From Vespula vulgaris (lineage: Eukaryota > Arthropoda > Insecta > Hymenoptera > Vespidae), in contig NC_066596.1 in assembly GCF_905475345.1 (NCBI RefSeq), forward strand, positions 1,187,501 through 1,251,500: a stretch of DNA of 64,000 bases. The letters are read 5' to 3'. Below are positions 1 to 13,006 of the stretch, piece by piece (position 1 is the stretch's first letter; the number at the start of each line of letters is the position of its first letter). The notes under the pieces are model-generated. The model made no database searches. It was given only the letters and a program-made list of their open reading frames with translations, and was not told the origin of the DNA. The position numbers were made by a program, and so were the translations under genes.

Positions 1-1133
1 CGTAGGTGAATGTAAGCTCATGTCGTGTTGCAGTACATGATATATATCCCAGAGATCGTCATTAAGAGAGATGCTAATTAAAGACACAAGGAGATCATAT
101 GAAAGAAAGAGAATATATGTATAACGATCTGGAAATTGCTAATTGTATTTATTAATTTGTTCTTTTTCTTTTCTTTTCTTTTCTTTTTTCTTTTTTTCTT
201 TGCTTCATTCCCATTCTCCATATCCTTTTTCATCCTCATTGCAAAGAAATTCGTCATCTCTCGAGAGGATATCTTTCTTACTTTTTTATTTTGTTATTTC
301 TTTTTTCCTTTGTTTTATATCATTCGATTGTATCGAGTTTCGTGTAAAATCGAAACGAACGTGCATGAAATTGTCGTGATAACGTTTAGTATGAGATCTC
401 AATCTGTTTTTGTACGAATATATATAATGGATATACCTACATGGATATACAACGTGGATATGTTTTCACAAGTAGGCATTGCAGTTCCTTTCCAAAAGCT
501 CAATGCGTCAGAGATGAATCCCTCTGTTCACTGTCGGTCTTGAATACAAGACCAAAAGGACGGCTGTGTTGTTGTTTGTTTGTTTGTCGTATTCGATAAA
601 TAGAGAAAGGGAGACATATAGAGAAGGCACCCTGGGTGCACTAGGATACCTACTAAATGGAGAGACATGCAAGAAAGAGGAGCAAACAAGGATGGGTGAC
701 CACCACCGTGTTATATGGGTGTATCGTGTTCCATTCTATGTGGTTGGGTCTTCTAAAATCGAATGTCACTGAGAAAAGAAATGTCACAATATTCCGTGGC
801 GTCTAGTCAGCCGAATTTATTCTAGCAATGCCTGCCAAGCTACTTACCCATTTTTTCGTTCTCATTAAAATAATCGTCGCAATTGTAATTCCCCTCCCCC
901 AAAAAAAAAGAGAGAAAGAAAAACAAAATTTCTCATTACTTAACGTTCTTAAAAAAATATTCTAAATCGTTAAAACTTGTCGAATAATTATCGAACGTTA
1001 AGCGAGACAACTGTAATCGTTAAAAACATTACATGATTATTGAATGGATCTTTTTAAATATCATGGAAGAATTACTTTTAAGATTTCGAAATATCCGAAG
1101 TTAACACTTTAAATCAGCGATTAACCTCGTTCA

Positions 1134-1135
<2 letters not shown>

Positions 1136-1168
<33 letters not shown>
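1136..1168. repeat. (AT)n microsatellite
   Basis: An uninterrupted alternating AT tract of about 33 bp in non-coding sequence. Confidence 0.95.
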
Positions 1169-1170
<2 letters not shown>

Positions 1171-1259
1171 TTTCGACGTTTGCACGGAATCAATCAAGTC
1201 GTTGCTTTTCCCAAAGAGAAAGGTACAAAGGAGGAGGGAAAAAAGGAAGAAAAGAAAAG

Positions 1260-1295
<36 letters not shown>

Positions 1296-3637
1296 GAAAA
1301 GGAAAGGAAAAGAAAGAAAAAAAGAAGTTTTCTCTTGGCAGAACGACACGAGGTCCTTCTTGTCGTCATCGTTGCTCGTAGTAATCCGACGTTCGAATGT
1401 TTGACAGAATAATTTTCACGTTAGCGGGAAGCTTTATACTCCTTTATGCTCGCGCCTGGGCCTCCGTATTGTCGTTGAAATAAGCCGTATCCCACACCGT
1501 AAGGACACCATCTCCCTCTTCACTTCACTTCACTCTCCTCCTTCCCTCACCCCCACTTTCCTTGCCTTTTATGTGCGTTTGCACGTACAGAGAAGGTGAA
1601 GCTTACAAAAACCGAGGGACGGACGGTCTAGCTATAGTTGCACTCGCCATAGAGAAGTAAGAAAAAGAGAGGGAGAGAAAAAGAGAAAGAAAGACTATGG
1701 ATTTACTTTTACCAAGTTTTCCTGCTTTCTCTTGGAAAAATATTCGCCGACGTTGCTACGATTGTATTTGACGAGTCAAAAATAAGTATTGTCCGGTCTT
1801 TCCTCTCTCTTTACGAGAACAAAATTTCAAGGATAACGTATTGATGATTAAAATCGTATCGTATTATTCGTCTGATCTTAAAACAATTGATCGAACGTTA
1901 ACGAACGTATAGGATAATTTTTTATCGATTAATTATACGATACAGGATAATAAAATCGTTTTAAAGTTTCGAACTGTGAAAAAAGTGTAGGACAAAGTCA
2001 GTAGATAAAGAGATAGATCGCATCTATTTCAACGGATAGAAAAATATATAGCATCGACTGCAACAACGTCAATCACGAAGAGAGGTTTGTTCGTGAGTGA
2101 GAAGGAGAAGGTTACTCTTCTATCACAGTGGTAAACGTCACTCGACACCAAATCAGACAGAATCTGTCAAAAATCTGTCAGCCGGTGACAATGCCGTTCC
2201 CTTCTAGCTATAGTATGTTACCAACACGATGAAATCGGAGCGATGATCGTGAAGAGATCCTAAGTGAGTGAGTTAGTTAGATAGGGATATACAGAGTATA
2301 CGTGGCTATAAGTGTGTGTGTGTAAAAGAGAGAGAGAGAGAAAAAAAAAGAAAAAAAAGAAAAAGGGGCCGAAAACGAAGAGGGGACAGGCCAAAAGCAT
2401 GGAGCTGCACAAAGTGGGTCTACTCTTCTCGACTTCGTCGTCGAACAGCGTAGGTATGTAAGTAGGTGGGCCTTGCCACCTATATTTGACACCTTTCAGT
2501 CTAATAAAATAAAAATCCTACGGGTGGAATGTGGTCTTCTCGTTCGGGGACAGAAATGCCGCTTCCACTTTCGACTTGGAATGTCCTCGCGAGGTTCCCT
2601 TTGCCGATCCTTCTCTCATTCCCAAGAAGACGACGACGATCCTCGAAAGACGATGATATCTCTAAGAAAGTAACGATAAGGGTCTTTTCGAGTCGTTCGA
2701 GAAACGTGGATTAAATGCGTTCACGTGTGTAAAGTTGCCAAGTTAAATTTAAAAAGAAAATGAAAAAGAAAGAAAAAAGAAACGAAAGAAAAAAAAGGAA
2801 TGAAACGTTCGATACGATCTAATGAAGGGAACGAACGAATATTTGTTTATTAAATTTAAAAAAATATATATATATATGTATATATGTAAAGAAAAACATC
2901 GATTTGTTACGTAGCGATTATAAACATTATCTTGAAGAAGTTAATAAATTTTCATCGATATACCTACTTTTGTAATATTAAATAGTAATAAATTTTATAT
3001 GAATCATTTCTTATCAATTCTCAAGTCGGTTAACAAGTAATAATAAAAAATTCTTCATGATCCGAGATACGTCAGTCAACAGTAACGTTCGCACTTCATA
3101 ACGGTCGAACATTAGAAAGTGGCATTACCTAGGAGAGTTGATCATCCAACCGTAACCGATAGTACCGTGGTCAAAGTATTACCACGTACACGCCTCCTTT
3201 GTTGAGATCCTGATATATCGTTCACTACAGATTTTTCGCCAGAGGAGACCTATAATGTCTCCTCTATTGTACCCTCTTTCTCTCTATTTCTCGAAACGTT
3301 CGCCGATAAATCCTAACAGGATTTTTATTTTTTTTTTCCTTTTTTTTTTTCAAAAGAGAACCATTGCTTCGTCACGCAACGGCTTATCTATCATTAAAAC
3401 AAAACAAAACAAAAAAATAATAATAGAAAAAAAAAACAATCTTTCAACGTTACTTTTGCTCTAGGAACAAAACGACATACTTACTTATTTGATTAACAAA
3501 CAATAACACATTTTCATATTTATTAGAACTGTTTGAATTCTATACAGATTTCTTTCTTTATTTTTTTTTTTCTTTTCTTTCTTTTACGAACGCGCGCCCA
3601 CGCACACATACACACGCACACGCACACGTAATTACAC

Positions 3638-3662
3638 ATACGTACGTACGTACGTACGTAAG
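3638..3662. repeat. (ACGT)n tetranucleotide microsatellite
   Basis: About six tandem copies of the self-complementary unit ACGT. It directly follows a CA-rich stretch (about 3599-3637). The unit is palindromic, so the tract reads the same on both strands. Confidence 0.9.
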
Positions 3663-4013
3663 TACTTAAGTATTTATTTGCTGACTTAAGTTAAACGCAT
3701 ATACGGACATAATGAAAAATGTTTTTTCTATCGACTCATTCATCAACGTGCAGATTAAAAAGCGACTCGACGATTGCCTCTCGGCGTGCACTGCATTTAC
3801 ATTCGTTCTAATCCGATAGAAATCGTTCCTACAGATGTTTGGGAGGTTTGTTTGTATTGAGATGCACCAGAGAGATATATAATCTAGTCAATTTGACACC
3901 CTCATCGAGGACCTAATGGGTGCTTTCAACCCTGGAGGGACCAGTTAGGTACAGTTGTCAGGCAAACTCGCGACTGGTCTGTCGAGCTATAACCAAGATA
4001 CAAAGATCTCTAA

Positions 4014-4045
4014 AAGAGAGAGAGAGAGAGAAAGAAGGAAAAAAG

Positions 4046-4081
<36 letters not shown>
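4014..4081. repeat. GA-rich microsatellite
   Basis: Two (GA)n blocks separated by a short A-rich spacer. They give spurious Arg/Glu or Leu/Ser open frames on the two strands. Confidence 0.9.
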
Positions 4082-4083
<2 letters not shown>

Positions 4084-4477
4084 TGAAGGAACAGCGAAAG
4101 AAGAGGAAAGAAAAAAAGCGAGTAAAGTCTTTTCGTTTCTTCGTCGAATATCCTGCGATGGATGATCCTAATCTTTCGAGATTTTCATTATCGAAGTTCT
4201 CCCCCTCCCCTTTCCCCTCCCCTATATTATTTCTCTGCACTTACGAAACGAGAAAACTTACGAAATCCCTTTAGGACATTAATTCGCTCTTTTCAGTCAT
4301 CAGTGAAGTTGGTACCGAGTGTAATGACACTTCTGTATACTTCTTGCGTGGTAGAAATCTATAAATAAAATATATGAATATTTAAAACGAGTTTGGATCA
4401 ACGTAATGTAAGATATAATATATGTATATATGTATATAATGTATATATGTATATATATAAAATTATAATAAATAATT

Positions 4478-7400
4478 CTACCTTCGAATGATCGGTGGAA
4501 AATGATTTTTATTGACGTCGATAAGATCTGGTGCTCCACAAAGGAAGCTTACGATCGTACCAATCACCATTACAACCAAACAACCGATTAAGGTATAGTA
4601 CATAAAGGAAATCGTGTAAATGATGAAAGGCTCGTTATCGACGTCAGGTGCAGGTACATTAGTTGCCATTATTGCGGTACGATTGTTTAAAGTTTCATTC
4701 CCAAGGAGACAATCGGCAGTCGAGGTTGGCAATGGCTTATAAGTGAATCTTTTAAGAGCCATGTTCCATTGAGCACCACCAATGATCCATACCATTAAGG
4801 ACATAGAAACTATACCACCAACTACAGCGCCCTTTGTCGTTGCCCATGGTATTAACATGCCCAAACTGAAGAGACCCAACATCGAACCAGCCGTAATGCC
4901 GGTCAAACTCAAAGACACTTGAAATATGTCACCGAGACGATCGACTATAAAGACCATGGCCACACAAATAACGCCTAGGATAACTACGGTGATCTATGAA
5001 TAATATAAATTGATCTAGATTTAACGATTGATTCCTCATAATTGTTTTATCTACATTGCGAATTATTGTAGTCGATTATTTACGATCATTCATTTTCAAT
5101 TACCTTCATGATCATAGCTGCTTTTTTCTCCTTCTCAGGATTATCGGTCATCCAAGGATCGATGAAATCCTCGTATATCGTGCCTGCCGTAGTGTTTAAT
5201 CCACCACTCATAGTAGCAAGTCCAGCACTAACTAGACCAGCAAGAAAAAGACCAGGAAGACCTGGAGCGTTAGCGGCTACGTCCAAAACGTAATACGGTA
5301 ATATTTGATCGCTCCTTGCTACTACCTGCGAAACAATGTTTCGTTTCATAAAAGATTATAATATCGTTGATCGTTGTTGCTTTTTTAATCGAGAGAAACT
5401 TACATGTGCTGTTATTGGATCACATTTATAATATTTTGCGTACATAATAAGACCAGTGAATACCGAAACCCATTTTATTATTATCATACCAACTCCCATA
5501 AATGCTATTGATCTGCAAGAACGATCTATGTTAATCTCGTGATAATGTACGAAAAAAAAGAAGAGAGAAAAGAAATTTTACGAAAACAAATGATCTTACT
5601 TTCGTGCTTCTGTGATCGTTGGTACTGCCAAGAATCTTTGCATGGAGACCTGACTTATACCGACACCAGAAAGCCATGTCATGGTCATGCCTATCGACAT
5701 ACCCCATAAACTATTCCTAGTGAAGAGACTTGGATCCATGCTATTGAATTGATAGAAATCAATGGATTTATACAAATAATCATATTTAACAATGTCGAAG
5801 AATCAATAATATTATAAAACTTTTGACTCTTACTTCCAAAATACAATCCTACCACCTTCATCCGCTATTTTCCAAATTTCACTAACACCGCCCACGGATC
5901 TGATCCCTAATACGAGGACAGCAAACAGACTTCCTACGGTTACTGTCATTTGAACCGTATCCGCCCATACCACCGCTTTTAAACCACCCTACAAATATAT
6001 AAAAAATGTTATAACGCGAATGAAAAGACTCACGCATACAATAGGATTCGTATTTTTAATAACAAAATTATCTTCATCAATCTTTAACATTAAATAATTT
6101 TATTCTAATCAGTATTAGCGGAATTTAATATTTCAATAATAACGTTCTTATCATTGTTTATAATCGACGTTTCAAAAATTACCTTCGAACGTTCTAATCG
6201 GTGTTAAAAAATATTAAGAACGAAACTAATCAACAACGCTCAACGATATTTACATCATATTAATAACATTTTTATTATTATTGTTGTTATTATATTAATA
6301 ATAAATATCGATATTCATTATAATATGATAAATATTATATGTATGATAAAAAGAAAAGAGAAGAAAAAGAAAGGATTCGTCGAAGAAAATTTTAATGGAA
6401 GATAAAAGAGTCTTCCTTGTAAATTTTGACGTGTACTTCTGTAAACATACACGCCAATCGTATTATAGTCGTGTAAACATTATCTCCGTTACATTGTACA
6501 CTTAATACGCGGAACAAGCACAATTCCACGTTGTAAACGTTCGATAATAGGTGTTCTCTTCCTGATAAGAGTTCATGACAGTTAATTCTAATACAGTAAC
6601 GATAATAATAACGATGTGGGTGTAAGTTAACGTTATAAAAAAGAGAGAGAATAAAAAAAAATATTAAATTCGCGTTTGCCCAACGATCCATCATATTTTT
6701 CCACGGGCTCGTTTATTATCAAAGGCATTGCGATCTTTGATAACGTCATTCTTCATATATGACGTTTGTAAACGAAACGTCACGGAAACTGTGCATCGTT
6801 TTGCGCACTATGTTTATCAAAGTACATGTATCTCCGAGTATTCTCAAGACTTTTTTATTTTAATGACGACGAATTTTATCGTTCGTTACATTGACCGAGA
6901 AAAGTAATTTTATATTCTTTAAAAACGTAACTATTCTTTTTTCTTTGTATTCCTTTTTTTCTTCTCTTCGATCATTCGAATTTTTTATAGTTTCTAAAAG
7001 AAGATTTAATATTTAACGCAAAATTATCTTTGTATATTAATTTTTGTTAATGTACGAAATTATACCAAAATGATTTAAGATTAAATGAAAATATTGTACG
7101 GTTGCGTGTTACATTTTTTTAATATACAAAATTATACTAGAAAAATGTTGAATTTAATAAAAGTATTGTGTGTGAAAGTATCAATGTTAGATTTTGTTAG
7201 TTACCTATACAAAATTATATTAAACACATACAAACAAAATCTTATTATTCTGAAAAAAAGTTGGCTAGTTAAAATAGAGCAAACATTTTTTTATCTAACA
7301 TTTCTTTTTTTTATCAGTCGTTAAGAATTTTACGATCAACGATCTTATTCTAATATAATCATGATTATCTAACACATCGAGCGACCGTAATTAATTGAAC

Positions 7401-8323
7401 ACTTTTATTATTGAAATATTATGTTTTTATCTGGAAAACAATTAGCAAATAATACACGTCTTCAAAATCGAAATTTCTTCTCTACCGATCGTCAACGTGT
7501 TAATTTAATTAAATTAATTATATAACAGCTTATATATACTCACTATAGTCGTGTAAAAGATGCATACGATGCAAATCACAGGAGCGATCAGATGCAAATT
7601 GATCGCGGTTGCTTGAGAAAATGCTAAGGCGGGAACATAAATGATCAAAGGAATGTAGATAATGAGAGATAAGCAATACAAAAAGGACGCAAGCAATCGT
7701 ACCGGTCGTGCAAATCTGATCTCTAAATATTCAAATATACTAGTCAATTGTAATTTAAAAAAAACTGGCAAATAGATGTAAGCGATGATTGTGCAAGTTA
7801 TGAAGGATGTAAAAATGCAAGCTGCATATTGGCTGCCATATTGATACACCTCTGAAGGCACGCCGAGCAAAGATACACCGGATATGTGACTGAAAAAACA
7901 AAAATGATATTTTCCAATTATTTCTTTTCTTTTTTTTTTTTTTTTTTTCATTAATTTTATTCTAAATTTGATTCGTCGTTTAGTTGTTAATAAAATATCG
8001 AATTACGAAGGAACCTCCATGATTACGTTAATCGTTAAAAAGGAAGAAAAAAGGAAGTTCGCATCTTAAAAAAGAAGAAAAAGAAAAAGAAAAAATCTTT
8101 CTTACCTCGCGATTAGACTCATGCTGATCGGAAAGAAAGACATAGTTTTACCACCGAGTAAATACTCGGTGGTATTGTCTTGCTTTTTAAAGAAACCGAA
8201 ATAAACGCCAATGATTATGCTCACACCTAATAATGAGATGAACAGCATATAATCGGTCCATCCGAAAGTGAGGTGTTCCAATTTGTGACCGATTAGAGTG
8301 GATGTTACATTATTATCTATCAT
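4478..8323 (-). CDS. SLC5 family sodium-coupled monocarboxylate-type transporter
   Basis: Predicted plasma-membrane sodium symporter of the SLC5 family, closest to insect SMCT-like transporters (Drosophila rumpel/bumpel/kumpel group). Predicted exons, in order of transcription: 8323-8106, 7889-7544, 5988-5834, 5740-5600, 5512-5404, 5325-5104 and 4993-4478. They join in phase to 568 residues, normal for the family. Family-typical stretches visible are HISGVSLLGVPSEVYQYG after the first membrane segments, FYTTIGGLKAVVWADTVQM across the exon 2/3 junction, and GLVSAGLATMSGGLNTTAGT in exon 6. Hydrophobic segments occur throughout. Two N-x-T sites (NETL, NNRT) sit in the last exon in what is probably an extracellular loop. 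The longest intron, 5989-7543, holds no recognised gene. The substrate cannot be fixed from sequence. The final exon may instead use the GT inside its TAG stop as a donor, but ending after PPIIRR looks natural. Confidence 0.9.
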
Positions 8324-9118
8324 ATCGATTTTTCTTGACTTTATCGAATCACAGAAGAACGAACAAATATGTTAGAGTTATTGTGACTTTTATCGAACAC
8401 TTTCTTTTTTATTTATTTATTTCTAATCCTTTTTTTCTTTCTATTAACTTGTCAAACGCGATCGAAAGAGACCGAAATAAATAGTCTTTTCAAGATTGAC
8501 CACGAGTTAACGAGAAAATGTGCAAAATCGTCACATCGATATACATCAAAGAAGCCAATATTGTTCAAGCTTGGAAAAGTACTCTCCGTGAAATCTTCAT
8601 GCTTACTGACAATGGCGACGTGCCATTTGATTCTATATGCCTTACTGATATTGTACGTAAGATCAGCCTTGATTTATAACAGTTAGATAAAACGGTGAAA
8701 TTCACGTAGATTTGCAAATAGGCGTGAACGCTTAAAATGGACATTTTTCGTCATTTCGGTATACTTTTCATGACCTATACTGTCGCGACTACTGTTTGCC
8801 CGAAAAACAATTAAAGAGTTTTGTGGATTGTATATTACTCCGTGATAAGAGACGGAGACGACGAATGAACCGATAAATACCAATGCCGAGAATTAATCTT
8901 TGTCGAATGAGAAAGAATACATCCCTGTCGGTTACAGTGGAAAAAAAGAAATGTACTGTAAACGTAATGCAAATATCGATGAGGAGATAACTTGCCGCAC
9001 GATAACCTGTAGGAAGATAAATAAAGATAACAAGGGAAAGAGAAATTTTAATAAGAATATATATAGTGTATATTTTTTTTCCTCTCTTTTTTTTTTTTTT
9101 TCTATCGTTATCCACTTT
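8324..9118. other. Intergenic spacer (SLC5 5' side / ITFG2 3' side)
   Basis: It separates two minus-strand genes and must contain the SLC5 promoter and 5' leader plus the ITFG2 3' UTR. I see poly-T/A runs near 9077-9105 and no conserved reading frame. No convincing TATA box or other site could be assigned. Confidence 0.5.
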
Positions 9119-9857
9119 CTAATGGGTTCCATATAGCAACCATTCCGTTAGTTGTTGCATTCGACGTTGTTTCTCAGTTTCATCGGATTCACCTAATATC
9201 TCGTCCAAAATTTTCCGTTCTTCTTCATCCAAATCTACAGTAGGATTCAATGGACTAATGACCATGTTTGGAAGCGTCACGTCGTAATAAAGGAATATCT
9301 GTATAAGAGATTAGAAATTACACAAAGTGTCAGATATTCATGTGACAACGTGAACGTATTACTTTGGCTACGTACTTTGTTATTAAAAGTATTATAAACG
9401 AGGCAAGGTGTAGAAGTACGTTGCACAACATTGTAATAACCTGTACAAAATGCTCTAACTGGTTCTTCGAATTGGAAACGTACGCTATTTCTTTGTTGAT
9501 CCAAGATATATGTTTGACCATCCCAAGCGCATGCAATTATTTCATCTGAACCATCGTTGGTCACATCCAAACGACAAAGAGCAAATATCTGATGATCCAC
9601 TTGCATTGCCCTGTAATAATAGAAAAATATATTCTACGATAATTGGTGAACCATTTCTTTCGTCCTACTAAAAACTATTTTAACTCACCACAATATATTT
9701 TCATCCTTTACTAACATTATAGTACCGTCCAAAGTCGCAAGAGCATATGGCTTTCCTTTTGAAGAATTTTCTTTCGATTCGTCTAACTCGTCATCCTTAT
9801 TGTTTTCGTTTTGTACTTCTGTATTATTATTGTTGACGTTGTTGTTGTTTTTATTAC

Positions 9858-9903
<46 letters not shown>

Positions 9904-11385
9904 AGAAAAATCTTCGTACGTAGGTAACGGCAGATCTTTCTTCGGATTAGAATCAAATTCTCCGAGAATAACGTTACCACCCACAAGATTACCATCCACT
10001 TGATCCACGCCTAAGAGAATCAAACGTATTAATAATTATATAGATTTTCCAAATATTTCTAAGTTATTTGTAATCACCTGCAGCATCTGCATCGCACCCT
10101 CTGAATTCTGATTGAAGATGACTTGATTTAGTTTCAACCAATAAAGATTTGATATTACTTAAACTTGACTGACTGTCATCGATAGAAGATTGTTTAGCTG
10201 GAGTATCCTGTTGTATATTCTTTGGTACCTTAGATTCCAATGATGCCATCAAAGATATCATTCCTGATTCGAGATCTCCTATAATTTCAGTAGATATATT
10301 TTGATTTCTCATTCTAGATATTCCTAAAGTTTGATAATCGACACAACTCGCGGCTACTTCGCTATCTCCTTCGCAGGATTCATTTTCTAATTTATTGTCT
10401 TCTGCATTGCACTTAATTCGCATGAAGGTACCACCTGGTTGGGCAACTAACAATGTTGGAGTTCCGTCTCTTGAATGCTGTAATATTATAACATTTTGAA
10501 TTCTAAAGTTCATATATAAATAACATTTTTTAATAAACGTTATTTTGTTTTAACCTGTAGCGTAACTGTTCCAATTTGATTGGCACATTCCCATTTATTT
10601 AAACCAACTAGTCTTCCAGTCCCAAAATCTGTATTACTGGACCACCTATATGATCTGACAACACGGTCTGTTAATCCAAGTATCATTTCATTTGCACCAT
10701 CTTTATCAATATCAGCTACCAACACTACCTTTGTATTTGTTGGTATTCTTTGTACATGTACACATTCCATTTTTCCAGACAATTCGTTTATTTCACTAAT
10801 ATTATCTACATGTTCTGAACTTGGTGAACTTGTCATATTAATAATTGTACCAATATCTATGTTTAGATGATGTAATAAGTATCAGATTTAATCAATAGTT
10901 TTACTTTTAATTATATAATAGAATTATAAACATACCTGTAACAGCCTTAAGATTTTCTTGTTCATCTTCTTTATGTAATTGTAATTGTGTTAATAAAGAT
11001 GGTACATTACTAGGATTAACAGATCTTGGACTATAAAAAATATGTGCCCAGCCATCTCCACATATAACAACTAATGCATTTCTTCCGTAATTGAAAATAT
11101 CACCTATAGCTACACTAGTTACAAGTCCAAGGCCAGTTATTTTCTGCCATAATTCAGATCCCTAAATAATAATCAACAAGTTAGAAATGATTAGATATAA
11201 TTACGTTGATAGTATACGACAAAGAAGATTATACTTACTTTAAAAATATAAAGCTCTCCTTCTGCTGTGCCTACTACTAATTCGTTATCTCCATCATTGT
11301 CGACATCTCCTATCGTTAGTCCATGTCTACATATAGTACCTGGTAATTCCCACTGTAATCTTTTAACAAAACTGACAGCCCTCAT
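9119..11385 (-). CDS. ITFG2: Integrin-alpha FG-GAP repeat-containing protein 2 (KICSTOR subunit)
   Basis: ITFG2 belongs to the KICSTOR complex, which tethers GATOR1 to the lysosome and so couples amino-acid supply to mTORC1. Predicted exons: 11385-11239, 11161-10936, 10856-10555, 10477-10078, 10010-9689, 9610-9376 and 9298-9119. All join in phase to 603 residues, longer than the roughly 450 of the human protein. FG-GAP/beta-propeller calcium-loop motifs are plain: GDVDNDGDNELVVG near the N-terminus, ADIDKDGANEMILG in exon 3, and LDVTNDGSDEIIACAWDGQ in exon 6. The opening MRAVSFVKRL and the segment CAWDGQTYILDQ match the family closely. The extra length is a Ser/Glu/Asn-rich insert in exons 4-5, including a poly-Asn run. 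The start codon lies 18 bp past the stop of the upstream IMMP2L gene. Confidence 0.93.
9844..9901. repeat. (ATT)n microsatellite inside ITFG2 exon 5
   Basis: A trinucleotide tract read on the minus strand as AAT codons. It encodes an in-frame run of 14 Asn in ITFG2, followed by further interrupted Asn runs (about 9815-9843). Length changes by whole units would keep the frame. Confidence 0.95.
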
Positions 11386-11403
11386 ATTTATAATACACTT
11401 TTA

Positions 11404-11985
11404 TTAACTTCTTCTAGAATTCAATATTGTACGTTGATTTGGTATAGAAGCTTCTAAATATTGCCAACGATTAGGTGGCCAAACTATGCAAGTAGCCTTT
11501 GCTGTAATTAAACCAAGAGAAACTGGTCCAAAAGTGTTTGAATCCATCGAACGACCTGTATGATCTCCTTCCAACCAACAATGTCCATCTGGAACCTATA
11601 AAAACATTCAATATTCCAAGTTTATTACAAAAACATTAAAAATGAATTTTTTTACGATAATAATAAATTTAATGTAAACCTGAAGATAATCAACTTTGTA
11701 TCCACGTGTATGCAAAATATCACCTGCAACTCCTATAACTCGTTTAATTAATGTTTGAGTTGGTGCTTTAGGAGATATTACAGATACTATTTCACCTCGT
11801 TGAATATCATGACCACGTACAGCCCAACGATTTAGGAAAACATAATCTGGATTATTTAAATCTGGATTCAAGGCTGGTTGCATAGATATTCCTTCCACTT
11901 TTGCCACATATCCTACTGTGTCCAAGAAGGTAATCCCAACTGGGATGCCTATTAGGACACTGCGTAAAAAATGTGGTATTCTCAT
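11404..11985 (-). CDS. IMMP2L: Mitochondrial inner membrane protease subunit 2
   Basis: Signal-peptidase-type (S26 family) serine/lysine protease that removes intermembrane-space sorting signals from mitochondrial proteins. Two exons, 11985-11680 and 11595-11404, join in phase to 165 residues; the human protein has 175. A membrane anchor lies near residues 8-25. The catalytic serine is S34 in GISMQPAL, and the catalytic lysine is K81 in LIKRVIGVAGD. The later family block GDHTGRSMDSNTFGPVSLG is encoded in exon 2. The protein ends in a short basic tail. Only 18 bp separate its stop from the ITFG2 ATG on the same strand. ITFG2 must therefore either be initiated from within this gene or be carried on a shared transcript. 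Confidence 0.94.
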
Positions 11986-13006
11986 GTATCACTCTAATGA
12001 AATGAAAAATAACAAAAAAGCAAAATGTCACATATCTAAATACACTTATTTATCAATTATAATAAAACGTATGAGCAAATTGTTACTTAGGTTATACATA
12101 CATACATATATATTAGAGTAAATAATTTTATTTCAAGTTTAATATTTTTATTATATTAAAATTTCTTTATATAATATATATTATTCAAAAATGACTTAGT
12201 ATCGTCTGTATATTATATTTCAACGAAAATTTTCTGAAGCTAACATTCATGTCAGATATGTACGAAGGAGACAGCAGTATCCATTGTATCCATAAAGGTT
12301 ACAATCAGGGGAGCCAAATAATTAAAAAAATAGGACAAATGAGAAAAACTAAAAATAATATAATATTGAATGATATTATGTCAAGATTATTTTTAATATA
12401 ATTTTTAAATAACATTATATTTATTTAAAAATGTAATGAAAAACTATATGATCGAACATAGACAAATGTTTAACTTATCTAAATAGTTGGTATAGGTTCT
12501 ATATAATTATAAAAAAAACATCGATGAGTAGTATTTAAAAAACGAATTATTTAATCCTATCAATGCTTAAAACAATCATATAATTAATTTCTCCGTTATA
12601 TATAAAATATTGAAAAATATTTCTTTATAAAGGAAAGGATTCAAAGTCACGTGGTTATCTATCGCAAGCAAGTAGCCAATCATATTGCTGCGATTGCATG
12701 ACATCAATGATGAATAATTATTTTCAAAATATTCATTGGAAACAAATGAGAACTCTTTATTACTTTTTCCTTTTTAAACATTACATCTTGTGATTACTTG
12801 TAATGATACATTCATTCTTTTATCATAAAAAACTTAATTTATTTCAACTCTATTTTTACAACCACAACAGTAAATCGATTAAGTGAGATATAGATATTTT
12901 TTTTTTACATAACAGAGATTAATTCTAAGGAAAACATTGTTTACCTTTAAAACGTCGTTTTTTCTTTATTTAAACTTAAGAACATAAGATGTCCTTATTA
13001 AATGGA
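11986..13006. other. Intergenic spacer between RIC-3 3' end and IMMP2L 5' end
   Basis: AT-rich sequence with no coding signal. It contains the RIC-3 3' UTR at its right side and the IMMP2L promoter and leader at its left side. Confidence 0.55.
12965..12970 (-). terminator. Putative RIC-3 polyadenylation signal
   Basis: TTTATT on the plus strand is AATAAA on the minus strand. It lies about 37 nt past the RIC-3 stop codon, which would give a very short 3' UTR. Other AATAAA motifs further on are possible. Confidence 0.45.

Larger units (their letters stand above)
1..4477. other. Left-edge non-coding region, no gene recognised
   Basis: I see no reading frame with credible protein similarity and no exon set that can be joined. 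The stretch is AT-rich with many homopurine or homopyrimidine runs (AAAAG-type near 1250-1320, T/C runs near 160-210) and microsatellites. The short open frames are low-complexity translations of these repeats. It is probably intergenic, or intron/UTR sequence of a gene outside the window. It also holds the 3' flank of the minus-strand SLC5 transporter, whose stop codon is at 4478-4480. Confidence 0.6.

Noticed and set aside
5989..7543. Possible nested gene in the long SLC5 intron
   Set aside because: Open frames there (for example 6392-6694 on minus and 7085-7324 on plus) are AT-rich, have no family resemblance and lack matching splice sites.
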